The notes under the pieces: model-generated
Told to the model about the DNA's origin: nothing
Seen by the model: the letters and a program-made list of their open reading frames with translations, nothing else
The model's database searches: none
Translations under genes and position numbers: made by a program
Part shown: piece after piece, positions 16,600 to 25,260 of the stretch
Numbering within the stretch: the first letter of the stretch is position 1
How the letters are laid out: every line of letters begins with the position of its first letter
Assembly (NCBI GenBank): GCA_047972265.1
Contig: JBKEAM010000031.1
Span: forward strand, 4,044 to 68,043
Length of the DNA stretch: 64,000 nt
Source of the DNA: JAAYCI01 sp047972265
GTDB lineage: Bacteria > Bacillota > Clostridia > Oscillospirales > Ruminococcaceae
Direction: 5' to 3'

Positions 16600-16968
16600 A
16601 TGCCGGACGCAAAAACCCCGTTGGCAACCATGCAGGAAGCGCTTGCCCGGCGGTTGGGCAAAACAATTGAAGACCCATTACTGGCGGATGTGTTGGAGGA
16701 TGCTATAACCGATGTTAAAAATTATTGCAACCTGCCGGAGATCCCGCCAGAATTGTACAGCACAGTAGTGCGCATAGCTATGGATATGTGGCGCGGGGCC
16801 GGGTACGGACAAGACGCTGCGCCGCAACAGGTTACCAGCGTAAAGCGGGGCGATGTGCAGACCAGTTTTGCTACACCCGGATTTACTGGTGCAAACGCGG
16901 CGGGCGGGGCTGATTATAAAGCCCCGTACCTGCCAATATTGCGCGATTTTAGGGTGCTAAGAAAGTAG
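16600..16968 (+). CDS. Head-tail connector protein (gp6/gp15-like)
   Basis: 122 residues, mainly helical in the first 75 (EALARRLG ... LLADVLEDAITDVKNYCNLP), the pattern of phage head-tail connector adaptors that dock under the portal. Its place directly after the capsid genes agrees. Confidence 0.78.
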   Translation: MPDAKTPLATMQEALARRLGKTIEDPLLADVLEDAITDVKNYCNLPEIPPELYSTVVRIAMDMWRGAGYGQDAAPQQVTSVKRGDVQTSFATPGFTGANAAGGADYKAPYLPILRDFRVLRK

Positions 16969-16976
16969 GTGGCAAA

Positions 16977-17363
16977 ATGCAAGGATTTGGACGGCCAAGC
17001 ATAGAACGCCAAGCAATAGAAGCCACGTATGAAGACACCCTGGAAGTGTGGCGGCCTGCCGATAAGACCAGCAACAATATTACGTCGACCAAGTCGGAAA
17101 AGGTTGCGGAAAATGTAATATGCGCATATTCCGGCGGCGGCGGGATGGGAAACCAGACAGACAGTTTTAACTTGGTAGAATATGCCCCGAAAATCTTTGC
17201 CCCGCCGGAACTTACTGTGTTGCGCGGGGACGTTATAAAGCTAAAGAGGTTTGGACGCATTGACCCAAACGCCACAACGGTGCTGCAATTTGAGCCTTTA
17301 GGGGATGCCGCGTTATTCCCGACACACCAAGAGATATTTGTAAAGGTGCGTGATCGGGCATGA
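16977..17363 (+). CDS. Head closure protein
   Basis: 128 residues, beta-rich, in the position of the SPP1 gp16-like stopper: after the connector and before the gp10-like gene. The sequence (DTLEVWRP, then a VIKLKRFGRID block) fits this family loosely. It overlaps the next gene by four bases. Confidence 0.7.
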   Translation: MQGFGRPSIERQAIEATYEDTLEVWRPADKTSNNITSTKSEKVAENVICAYSGGGGMGNQTDSFNLVEYAPKIFAPPELTVLRGDVIKLKRFGRIDPNATTVLQFEPLGDAALFPTHQEIFVKVRDRA

Positions 17364-17839
17364 GCGTGGACTACGGCGATTTGGTGACATTTAGAAACAA
17401 CCTGCAGGCGTTGCTGGACGATGTGCCCAATATCATGGACGAACTGGTGGTGGGTGAAGGCGTTTATGCCGTAAAGCAAGCGGTGCGATTGTGCCAAGAA
17501 AAAAAGATAGACAACACCAGTTTGTACAAACGCAGTTTCCACGCCGATGAAAAGGCACACCGAAGCGGGGACGAATACCGCATATCTTTTTATAATAATG
17601 CGGACTATGCCAAGCACATAGAATATGGTTTTAGGTCACATTTTGTGCCCGGACACTGGGAAGGCAGCACGTTTGTGTATGCGCAAAAGGATCCGGCGGG
17701 CGGTATGTATGTAGGCCCGCGCGGCGGGTATGTGCCCGGAAAATTTGTTTTTAGGCTTGCTTGCCGTGCGGTAGCTACAACAAAGGATGCCCGGTTACGG
17801 CGCAAACTATATGCCGCACTGCGGCAAAGATTTAGTTAA
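17360..17839 (+). CDS. HK97 gp10-like tail completion protein
   Basis: 159 residues. The motif YRISFYNNADYAKHIEYGFRSH followed by VPG and FVFRLACRAVA is typical of HK97 gp10/SPP1 gp17-like neck proteins that join head and tail. Confidence 0.82.
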   Translation: MSVDYGDLVTFRNNLQALLDDVPNIMDELVVGEGVYAVKQAVRLCQEKKIDNTSLYKRSFHADEKAHRSGDEYRISFYNNADYAKHIEYGFRSHFVPGHWEGSTFVYAQKDPAGGMYVGPRGGYVPGKFVFRLACRAVATTKDARLRRKLYAALRQRFS

Positions 17840-17853
17840 AAGAAGGGGTAAGC

Positions 17854-18276
17854 ATGACTGCAAATAATACCATTTTGGCCGTAGCGGAAAAATTAACAGA
17901 TTTATGGCCAGACCGCAAGGTGCGGGTAGACGAAATACCCAAAGATGCGGACGGCGTTTTTTTTGTGCAGGTGCTTACCCCGTCGCAAAACCGCGAACTG
18001 GGCGACAGGCACAGGCGTGCCAGTACAATAAGCGTTATCTATTTTACAAAAGACCATGAAAACATGGTGTACAACGATTGGGCCGAAACTATGATGCTGC
18101 ATTTTGTGGATATAGCGATTGGCGGCACCCTATACCAAACCAAACGCCCGCACGCCGAGCAGGTGGGGCGCGAATATCATTTTTTGTTTGATTTGGATAT
18201 AGGGGTAATGATAAAAGACCCATCCGCGGAAAACATGGAAGGAATGGCCTATGAAGGGAGCCTAAAAGATGGCTAA
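17854..18276 (+). CDS. Tail terminator-like protein (DUF6838-type)
   Basis: 140 residues behind AAGAAGGGG. The order ALAEKLTDLWPDRKV-like start and central FFVQVLTPSQNRELGDR, then the ISVIYF strand, match DUF6838 proteins found at this place in myovirus neck modules. It probably caps the tail tube at the head side. Confidence 0.7.
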   Translation: MTANNTILAVAEKLTDLWPDRKVRVDEIPKDADGVFFVQVLTPSQNRELGDRHRRASTISVIYFTKDHENMVYNDWAETMMLHFVDIAIGGTLYQTKRPHAEQVGREYHFLFDLDIGVMIKDPSAENMEGMAYEGSLKDG

Positions 18277-18457
18277 AGACACCGAAAAGCCCACAACAGC
18301 ACCCGCCCCCGCACAGTTTAGCAAAACCCAGTTTTTGGGGCAAAAAGACCGTAGCCTGCGGGATGTATACGCGGTGGTGTTAGAAGACGATAAGACATAC
18401 ACAAAAGAGGACGCCAACAAATTGGCGACCGCCTATTTAGAAAGGAAGGTGAAGTAA
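18269..18457 (+). CDS. Small hypothetical protein before sheath gene
   Basis: 62 residues overlapping the preceding gene by eight bases and ending just before the sheath start. It has a Pro/Ala-rich head and a Lys-rich tail (TYTKEDANKLATAYLERKVK). Similar short genes occur before the sheath in PBSX-like phages. The function is unknown. Confidence 0.65.
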   Translation: MAKDTEKPTTAPAPAQFSKTQFLGQKDRSLRDVYAVVLEDDKTYTKEDANKLATAYLERKVK

Positions 18458-18458
18458 A

Positions 18459-19781
18459 ATGCCGTTAGGTGGCGGAAATTTTACTGCTGAAAATAAGGTA
18501 TTGCCTGGTGCATATCTTAATTTTGTGACAGCACAGGCGGCCAGTACCGCCGGGATCCGTGGAACGGTTACCCTGCCGCTGGCCCTCAACTGGGGCAAAG
18601 ACGGGGAAATGATTACCGTCCGCGCCGCAGAATTTGCCAAAAAGGCCGTAAGCATACTTGGGTATGATGCGGCGGCCCCCGAACTGCTGTTAGTGCGCGA
18701 AGCCCTTAAAAACGCACACACCCTGCTGGTATACCGCATAAACGGCGGCGGAATAGCCGCAAAGAAGACCATAGGCGGGATTGAGTGGACAGCCGTTTGC
18801 ACAGGAACCCGAGGAAACGCGGTTAAAGGTGCGGTACAGTCCAATATCGACGTGGAAAGCCTGTTTGATGTTGTTACCTATTTGGGGCAAGTAGAAGTTG
18901 ACAGGCAAACCGTAGCAACGGCGGAAGACCTGCACGCAAACGATTATGTAACATTTGGTACGGGAACCCTGGCAGCGGAAGCGGCTGTGGCTTTGGCCGG
19001 AGGTACCAACGGAACCATGGACGGGGCCGCATACGCGGCATACCTGGCAAAAGCGGAAGTGGAAGACTTTGACGCTATTGGGTACCCCGGAACGGATGTA
19101 ACAACAAAACAGCTTTTTAAAGTCTTTGCTGTGCGGCTGAATGACCTGGAAGGCAAAAAGCTGCAATGTGTGTTGTGCGATTTTAGCGCCGACCATGAAG
19201 CAATTATAAACGTCAAAAACGGCGTAAAATTGCAGGACGGCACGGTGATACCGGCAGACAAAGCAGTGGCGTGGGTAGCGGGGGCAAGTGCTGCCGCAGA
19301 TGTAAACCAGTCATTGACAAATGCAGCTTATCCGGGGGCCGTGGATGTGGATGTGAGGTACACGCAAACCGAGTACGCTGAAGCGGTAAAAGCGGGGCAA
19401 CTTGCGTTTTACGGCGAAAACGGAGCGGCGCGCGTGGTAGCCGATGTCAACAGTTTGGTAACCCTGGGGGAAAACAAGCCGGAAGACATTAAACACAACC
19501 GTGTTGTGCGTGTGCTGAACGGCTGGGCCAACGATGTGGCCCGCATTTTTGGAACATCCTATCTTGGGCGCCAAACCAACAACGACACCGGCCGCCAACT
19601 GTTTAAGGCGGACTTGGTGGCTCTTGCCGGACAGTACCAGGCAAAAGAAGCAATATCAAACTTTGATGCCAACGATGTGAGCATAAGCCAGGGAACCGGC
19701 AAGCGCGACATTGTTGTAACCAACAGCCTGCAGCCTAACGACAGCATGGAAAAGCTGTACGTTACCACGCAGGTACTTTAA
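18459..19781 (+). CDS. xkdK: Tail sheath protein (XkdK-like)
   Basis: 440 residues. The start (GGGNFTAENKVLPGAYLNF), the central variable domain and the C-terminal half with GGTNGTMDGAAYAAYL and NRVVRVLNGWANDVARIFG are features of PBSX-type contractile sheath proteins. It forms the outer tube that shortens on injection, so the phage is a myovirus. Confidence 0.92.
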   Translation: MPLGGGNFTAENKVLPGAYLNFVTAQAASTAGIRGTVTLPLALNWGKDGEMITVRAAEFAKKAVSILGYDAAAPELLLVREALKNAHTLLVYRINGGGIAAKKTIGGIEWTAVCTGTRGNAVKGAVQSNIDVESLFDVVTYLGQVEVDRQTVATAEDLHANDYVTFGTGTLAAEAAVALAGGTNGTMDGAAYAAYLAKAEVEDFDAIGYPGTDVTTKQLFKVFAVRLNDLEGKKLQCVLCDFSADHEAIINVKNGVKLQDGTVIPADKAVAWVAGASAAADVNQSLTNAAYPGAVDVDVRYTQTEYAEAVKAGQLAFYGENGAARVVADVNSLVTLGENKPEDIKHNRVVRVLNGWANDVARIFGTSYLGRQTNNDTGRQLFKADLVALAGQYQAKEAISNFDANDVSISQGTGKRDIVVTNSLQPNDSMEKLYVTTQVL

Positions 19782-19800
19782 TACGGGGGTGTAAACAATA

Positions 19801-20268
19801 ATGGAAAACACCAAAACACTAGCGGGCTTTAATGCTGTAAGCGGCAAGCTGGGCCGCGCATATGCAAAAATCAACGGCAACAACGAAGAATTGTTTTTTG
19901 CAAAATCGGTGGAAGTCACCGCCGAGAAAACCAAAGGGACGGTAAAAGCCATTGGTAAAATTACAGTGGGGCACAAAACCACGGGTTTGGAAATTACCGG
20001 CAGCATGACACTGTACTACTACACCCCCATATTCCGGCAGATGTTGGCCGAGTACAAAAAAACCGGGGTGGATTTGTACTTTGATATGGTGCTGGAAAAC
20101 GACGACCCCGGAAGCGACGCAGGCAAGCAGGTGATGCTGCTGAAAGACTGCAACATGGACAGCGTTGTGCTGGCAAAACTGGACGGCGACAGCGACGACG
20201 CACTGGAAGAAGATGTGGACTTTACCGCGGAAGACTGGTCACCGTTGCAGGATTTCAACAAAAATTAA
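19801..20268 (+). CDS. xkdM: Tail tube protein (XkdM-like)
   Basis: 155 residues directly after the sheath. The beta-rich sequence with AFAKSVEVTAEKTK-like start, GKITVGHKTTGLEITGSMTLYY and a DFTAEDWSPLQDF end fits the phage tail tube family (DUF2001). It builds the inner tube. Confidence 0.9.
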   Translation: MENTKTLAGFNAVSGKLGRAYAKINGNNEELFFAKSVEVTAEKTKGTVKAIGKITVGHKTTGLEITGSMTLYYYTPIFRQMLAEYKKTGVDLYFDMVLENDDPGSDAGKQVMLLKDCNMDSVVLAKLDGDSDDALEEDVDFTAEDWSPLQDFNKN

Positions 20269-20311
20269 AATTTAAAAGCCTTTGGGCTAAAACAAAAGGA
20301 GATTACGCCAA

Positions 20312-20740
20312 ATGGGAAAACTTGAAGATTTTCTACTGGCACAAAAAATTGAAGCGCAGGTAGAAACCGAAGTTGTGGTTTCTACCCGTTTTGTGGACAA
20401 AGGCGGCGCACCACTTCCCTTTCGGATCCGTTCTATCACGGAAGCTGAAAATAAGGCAATCCGGAAGGAGTGCCAGAAAACGACCTTTAATAAAAAGACC
20501 CGGCAAAAAGATGTTGAAACCGATACCGATTTGTTTTTAAACCGCCTTGTGCTGGCTTGCACTGTGGAACCTAATTTTAAAAATGCGGAATTGCAAAAGC
20601 ATTATGGCGTCATGGGCGCGGAAGCACTTATAAATGCCATGTTACTGCCGGGCGAATACACGGAACTGTTGCAAGCTGTACAAGAGATCAACGGGTTTGA
20701 TTTGGATGTAAACAGCTTGGTAGAAGAAGCAAAAAACTGA
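20312..20740 (+). CDS. xkdN: Tail assembly chaperone, short form (XkdN-like)
   Basis: 142 residues when read without a shift. RFVDKGGAPLPFRIRSITEAENKAIRKECQK and FLNRLVLACTVEPNFKNAELQKHYG match the XkdN tail assembly chaperone family. The last codons GCA AAA AAC TGA contain a slippery heptamer, so a fraction of ribosomes would make a 208-residue form ending at 20937. The two forms are expected to coat the tape measure during tail assembly. Confidence 0.9.
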   Translation: MGKLEDFLLAQKIEAQVETEVVVSTRFVDKGGAPLPFRIRSITEAENKAIRKECQKTTFNKKTRQKDVETDTDLFLNRLVLACTVEPNFKNAELQKHYGVMGAEALINAMLLPGEYTELLQAVQEINGFDLDVNSLVEEAKN

Positions 20741-20937
20741 TAAAGGGCGAAGACGGGGACGACGTACCAGACGGCGGCCCCGGCTTTGCCCATTATGCTT
20801 TACACAAATTAAATATGCTGCCAAGCACCTTTGCCGGGCTACCGACACGGGAAAAAGCATTTGTAATTGCATCAATTGAATTACAAGTAGAAAAAGAACG
20901 CAAAGAGCAGGCAAAGGCAAAAAGCAAAAGGAAGTGA
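20312..20937 (+). CDS. Tail assembly chaperone, long -1 frameshift product
   Basis: Translation shifts back one base at A AAA AAC (20731-20737) and continues as LIKGEDGDDVPDGG, then FAHYALHKLNMLPSTFAG and LPTREKAFVIASIELQVEKE, ending in a Lys-rich tail at TGA 20935-20937. The added 66 residues resemble the second tail-chaperone domain usual before tape-measure genes in myoviruses, and they have no start codon of their own in a suitable place. This supports programmed frameshifting like that of lambda gpG/gpGT. Confidence 0.8.
20731..20737 (+). promoter_or_regulatory. Programmed -1 frameshift slippery site A AAA AAC
   Basis: A canonical X XXY YYZ heptamer lies in the zero frame just before TGA 20738-20740. 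Downstream GC-rich sequence (GGGCG, then CCCCGGC) could give a stimulating structure. Confidence 0.8.
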
Positions 20938-20941
20938 ATTG

Positions 20942-22963
20942 ATGGCCAGCATTTTTACCGATATTGGATTGCGCGACAAAATGACCAATGTTTTGCGTAA
21001 GCAAATCCAAAATACCGATAAGTTAATTAACAGCATGGGCAAGCTGGACACAGCCACCAATAAAATGGGCAACAGTGGTGCAAGCGGGTTTACAAAGGTG
21101 CTGCGCCAGCAATCACTTGTAGAAAAGGCCAATACCGGCATATACAGAACTTGGACTAAAGCCGAAAATGCACTGAAAACTGGATTAACCGCTGTAACGA
21201 ATGCAGGAAAGGCGTTTGGGCAACAGTTAAAAGCTGCCCAAAGGGAAATAGCAAACACCAAAGCATCGGGCGATCGATTGGCCAGTGCATTAAAAGCTGT
21301 TTTTTCTGTAATGGCAGTAAAGCAATTTTTGGGTTATGTACAGGGAGCATTAGATGCATTTAATGTAAAAACGAAGTATGAAGTTCAATTATCTACGGTA
21401 ATGGCAAATAACGGCGGGAATATGGATCAGTTTAAAAGCATCACGGCCGCTGCCGATGCCTTGGAAAAGAAAACAACATACGGAGCCGACGGCCTTGTGG
21501 GCGGCGCGGCGGAACTGTCCACCTACCTAAAAGACGCCAAAGCGCTAGAAAAGATGCTGCCCACACTGACGAACTATGCTGCGGGCATGGGGGGCATGGA
21601 TGTTACCCCCGAACAGATGGTAAACTATGCCACCGATTTGGGCAAGGCGTTAGATGGCACCTATGACGGCCTGCAGAAAAAAGGATTTATCCTTACAGAT
21701 GCGCAAAAACAGGTAATCGAACTGGGCACGGATATGGAGCGCGTGCAGGTAATTACCGATGTTATAAACCAGTCCTGGGATGGTTTGGCAGAATCGTTTG
21801 CCAAAACGCCCGAAGGTAAAATGATACAATTCCAAAACACTATGGGGCGAATAGGTGAAACCATAGGCGGGAACGTGGTTGGCAGCTTTTTACTGCTGAT
21901 TGATACCGTTACCGCATTTGTGGAGAGTGAAGCGGGGCAGTGGTTGGTAACTGGGCTTAGCATGGGAATTAACACAGTTATATCCGTGCTGACTTGGCTT
22001 GTAGGGGTAGTCCATTCCTTTACAGCTTCAATACAACAAAACTGGGGCATCGTTCAACCTATTTTAAGCGTAATTGCTTTCGTTCTTTTCGCCTATATGA
22101 TTGCCCAGCTTTGGGCCATGTTACCCCCACTTTTTGCACAAGTAGCGGGATGGCTTGCTATAAACTGGCCGATCCTTTTAATAATAGCTGCCGTAGGACT
22201 TTTGGTTGCCGTTTTGTTCACTATGGGCGTATCGTTTGAAGATGTATGCGGGTTTATTGGCGGATTGCTGGGCGGGCTGTACGCGGTAATATACAACGTA
22301 ATTGCAGGCGCCTGGAATTATTGGGCTTCGTTTGTGGAATTTTTTGCAAATGTATTCAATCACCCGGTATACTCCATCAAAAAACTATTTGTAAGCCTGG
22401 CAAACACGGTGCTAGATCTAGTAAAAAGCATTGCCGAAGCGATCGACGCAGTATTTGGGAGTAGCCTTGCGGGCAGCGTTACTTCACTGCAAAACCAAAT
22501 GCAGGATTGGCTGGGAGAAATGCCCGAAGGGTACAAAGTTGTCGCGAAAATGGAAAGCATGTCTATAGTAGATACTGTAGAAACATGGTCAGCCGGGGGG
22601 AAAAACATTGGCAAGGGCATTGGCGACGCCTTGGCGGGTTTTGACATGGGGCAGGACACAAGCAGCTTAATGGGCGGGGTAAACGGATTTGACGGCAGTG
22701 GTGGCACCGATATACCCGACGTTGGAAGCGTGGGCGAAGTTGGACGCATCAACGATGAAGTGGACATAAGCAAAGAAGACCTTGAACTATTGCGCGACAT
22801 TGCAGAAGCACGGTTTGTGCAGAACTTTGTCACATTAACCCCGCAGGTAAGCCTACGTGTGGACACCGTGAACGAAAATGCGGATATTGACAGGCTGTTA
22901 GATCAGGCCGAACAACGATTGGAAGAAGAATTTGTGGCCGCTGCGGAAGGGGTGTATGCCTAA
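20942..22963 (+). CDS. Tail tape measure protein
   Basis: 673 residues, starting at ATG 20942 behind AAAAGGAAG. The first ~120 residues form a coiled-coil region (LRKQIQNTDKLINSMGKL). Residues about 130-310 are the conserved tape-measure domain, with TVMANNGGNMDQF and LEKKTTYGADGLVGGAAELSTYL. Several hydrophobic segments lie at about 325-430 and near 445-465, the usual membrane-active part. It sets tail length and helps DNA enter the cell. It follows the tail chaperone directly. Confidence 0.92.
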   Translation: MASIFTDIGLRDKMTNVLRKQIQNTDKLINSMGKLDTATNKMGNSGASGFTKVLRQQSLVEKANTGIYRTWTKAENALKTGLTAVTNAGKAFGQQLKAAQREIANTKASGDRLASALKAVFSVMAVKQFLGYVQGALDAFNVKTKYEVQLSTVMANNGGNMDQFKSITAAADALEKKTTYGADGLVGGAAELSTYLKDAKALEKMLPTLTNYAAGMGGMDVTPEQMVNYATDLGKALDGTYDGLQKKGFILTDAQKQVIELGTDMERVQVITDVINQSWDGLAESFAKTPEGKMIQFQNTMGRIGETIGGNVVGSFLLLIDTVTAFVESEAGQWLVTGLSMGINTVISVLTWLVGVVHSFTASIQQNWGIVQPILSVIAFVLFAYMIAQLWAMLPPLFAQVAGWLAINWPILLIIAAVGLLVAVLFTMGVSFEDVCGFIGGLLGGLYAVIYNVIAGAWNYWASFVEFFANVFNHPVYSIKKLFVSLANTVLDLVKSIAEAIDAVFGSSLAGSVTSLQNQMQDWLGEMPEGYKVVAKMESMSIVDTVETWSAGGKNIGKGIGDALAGFDMGQDTSSLMGGVNGFDGSGGTDIPDVGSVGEVGRINDEVDISKEDLELLRDIAEARFVQNFVTLTPQVSLRVDTVNENADIDRLLDQAEQRLEEEFVAAAEGVYA

Positions 22964-23626
22964 ATGTACCGTATGTTTTTAAAGCGGGACAACACCACGA
23001 TAGAAATACCTGTGCTGCCGGAAAAGCTAAAAATATCGGCGGACGGCGACAACAATACCGAAACGGTGCTGGAACTGGGGCAAATAAACATACTGCGAAA
23101 GAGAAAATTGCGCAGTATGGAATGGGAAGCCCTATTCCCCCTGCACCGCGGCCCTTATGTTAGCGGGGTAAATCTGCTGGCCCCGATTGAATACATACGC
23201 ACGCTGGAAGACTGGCGCAGCAAGCCGCTGCGCTTTATCATTACAGGCACAGATCTAAATATAAACACAAGCATGGCGATCGAAAGCCTGGACTATGAAG
23301 AACGTGGCGGCGAACCGGGCGACCTGTATTATACGCTGGAACTAAAAGAATATGTGGACTATATACCGCGCCGGATTAGCATAGACGCAAACGGTACGGC
23401 CTTGATTGTACCACCGTCCCGTCCCGGAAGCGTTAAAACTGGCAGTGTGTCGCACGTGGTACTGGCCGGGGAAAGCATATGGATGTTAGCCCAGCGGTAT
23501 TATGGGGATGGCAGCCTGTACGATACCATATACCAGGCAAACAAAACGGGGATGGACGCCCGCAACCAAACAGCAGGCGGTACACGGTACACACTTTATA
23601 CGGGGCAGGTGTTGACGATCCCATGA
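22964..23626 (+). CDS. xkdP: LysM-domain tail protein (XkdP-like)
   Basis: 220 residues. The N-terminal ~140 residues match the phage baseplate hub-linked family (IEIPVLPEKLKI start, then MEWEALFPLHRGPYV). The last ~55 residues are a LysM motif (SHVVLAGESIWMLAQRYYGDG ... LYDTIYQANK). XkdP-like proteins link tape measure and hub and bind peptidoglycan. Confidence 0.88.
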   Translation: MYRMFLKRDNTTIEIPVLPEKLKISADGDNNTETVLELGQINILRKRKLRSMEWEALFPLHRGPYVSGVNLLAPIEYIRTLEDWRSKPLRFIITGTDLNINTSMAIESLDYEERGGEPGDLYYTLELKEYVDYIPRRISIDANGTALIVPPSRPGSVKTGSVSHVVLAGESIWMLAQRYYGDGSLYDTIYQANKTGMDARNQTAGGTRYTLYTGQVLTIP

Positions 23627-24576
23627 TAAAGCAAGTTTTTTACCAGGATGTTACAAGCGGGGCCGCCCACGATATTACCACCATTGTGTCGGCCCCCAAA
23701 TGGGCAACCAAGCGCAAAGGCACCCCCGCATCATTTAAGTTTACCGTCGTTGATGATGTGGGGATAAATTGGGCCGAAGGATCTATTATTTGCTTTTTGG
23801 CTGACGGCAAAGGCTATTTTTATGGTTACGTTTTTAGGGTGGGGCAAAAGATGGGCGGCACCCGCACTATTACGGCATACGATCAAACGCGGTACCTTAA
23901 AAATACGGACACTTATGTTTTTGAGGGAACCCGTGCAGATCAGATATTGACCGAAATTGCCGAAGATTACGGCTTAAAACTGGGAGAAGTGGAAAACACC
24001 GGGTACGTGATCCCATCAATGTGTGAGGATGGCAGCACCCTTTTTGATATTATTTTAAAGGCCCTTGATTACACCATCGTAAATATCGGGCGGATGTACT
24101 ATTTATGGGATGATTACGGGGCCTTGCGCATTTCCTCCGTAGCAGGTAGTAAACTGGATTTGTTTTTTGGTGACAATAGCATGGTGACGGACTACAGCCA
24201 CGAAACCGAAATAGACACCAACACATACAACCGCATTAAACTGGTACGCGATAACAAGGACACCGGGCACAGGGATGTATATATGTTCCAGGACAGCAAC
24301 ACGATTTCCCAGTGGGGCATACTGCAAAAGTTTGAAAAGGTGGACGAAAAATTAAATGCGTCCCAAATATCAGAACGCGGGGATAATTTGCTGGAATTGC
24401 ACAACAAGCCCAAGCGCAGTTTCGGCATAGACGGCCCCAGCGACTTATCTGTGCGGGCCGGATGCATGATTTTTGTACAGATTGAGGCAGTAGGATCCGG
24501 CCAATTTTTTGTGGTGGAAGAAGCCACGCACGACATAGAAAAAGCAACAATGGCGTTAAAGGTGGTGGTTGCATAA
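23623..24576 (+). CDS. xkdQ: Baseplate hub protein (XkdQ-like, late control D family)
   Basis: 317 residues from ATG 23623, overlapping the previous stop by four bases. Sequence blocks such as APKWATKRKGTPASFKFTVV, YFYGYVFRVGQKMGGTRTITAYDQTRYLKNTDTYVFEG and AEDYGLKLGEVENTGYVIP are characteristic of XkdQ/gpD-like hub proteins, which form the central spike socket. Confidence 0.9.
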   Translation: MIKQVFYQDVTSGAAHDITTIVSAPKWATKRKGTPASFKFTVVDDVGINWAEGSIICFLADGKGYFYGYVFRVGQKMGGTRTITAYDQTRYLKNTDTYVFEGTRADQILTEIAEDYGLKLGEVENTGYVIPSMCEDGSTLFDIILKALDYTIVNIGRMYYLWDDYGALRISSVAGSKLDLFFGDNSMVTDYSHETEIDTNTYNRIKLVRDNKDTGHRDVYMFQDSNTISQWGILQKFEKVDEKLNASQISERGDNLLELHNKPKRSFGIDGPSDLSVRAGCMIFVQIEAVGSGQFFVVEEATHDIEKATMALKVVVA

Positions 24577-24848
24577 TGGCATTAAGCGACGCAATAAAAA
24601 AAATAGCAAAACAAACCAACACCGTGGGAGTGCCCACGGCCTTCTTATACGGTGAAGTGGTGGGCATATCTCCCCTACGCGTTTTGGTTGACAGCCGTTT
24701 TGAATTGAGCAGCACATTTTTGGTTATCCCCGCCCACTTGCCACAAAACGACTTTGCAGCGGGCGAACGCATTATATTGCTACGCAACCAGGGCGGCAAC
24801 GAATTTTTGGTTTTGGGAAAGGTGGGTACAAATGGCACTGATACCTAA
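24576..24848 (+). CDS. xkdR: DUF2577 baseplate protein (XkdR-like)
   Basis: 90 residues. Its position between the XkdQ- and XkdS-like genes and the pattern VGVPTAFLYGEVVGISPLRVLVDSR fit DUF2577. It overlaps both neighbours. It is probably an OB-fold part of the baseplate spike. Confidence 0.85.
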   Translation: MALSDAIKKIAKQTNTVGVPTAFLYGEVVGISPLRVLVDSRFELSSTFLVIPAHLPQNDFAAGERIILLRNQGGNEFLVLGKVGTNGTDT

Positions 24849-25260
24849 CGCTGAAACCCTAACACTGGGTACCGTTGCAGCGACCGACGAAGTAAAAAAT
24901 ATACCCACCCGCACATATAAGATAAACTGGGCAAAAAAGCGGGCAGAGGGCTATACCGACGACCTGGCAGCCATGGAACAGGCAATATACAAAATAATCC
25001 ACACAGAGCGATTTGTATATTTGATTTATAGCTGGGATTATGGCACCGAATTAAATAGCCTTATAGGCGAAAGCCGAGCCGTGGCCGAAGCAGAGTTGGA
25101 ACGGATTTTTGCAGAAGCCCTGCTGGCAGACACCCGGGTGGAAAAACTGGCCGATTTTACGGTGAGCCAAAGCGGGCGGGATGCCTTGGCCGTGACATTT
25201 ACAGTTATTACCATTTTTGGTGCAATAGCTGTGGAAAGAGAGGTGAAAAACAGTGCATGA
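24832..25260 (+). CDS. xkdS: DUF2634 baseplate protein (XkdS-like)
   Basis: 142 residues from ATG 24832. The blocks KNIPTRTYKINWAKKRAEGYTDDLAAMEQAIYKII split by short loops and FVYLIYSWDYGTELNSLIG are those of DUF2634 wedge/gp25-like baseplate proteins. Confidence 0.88.
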   Translation: MALIPNAETLTLGTVAATDEVKNIPTRTYKINWAKKRAEGYTDDLAAMEQAIYKIIHTERFVYLIYSWDYGTELNSLIGESRAVAEAELERIFAEALLADTRVEKLADFTVSQSGRDALAVTFTVITIFGAIAVEREVKNSA

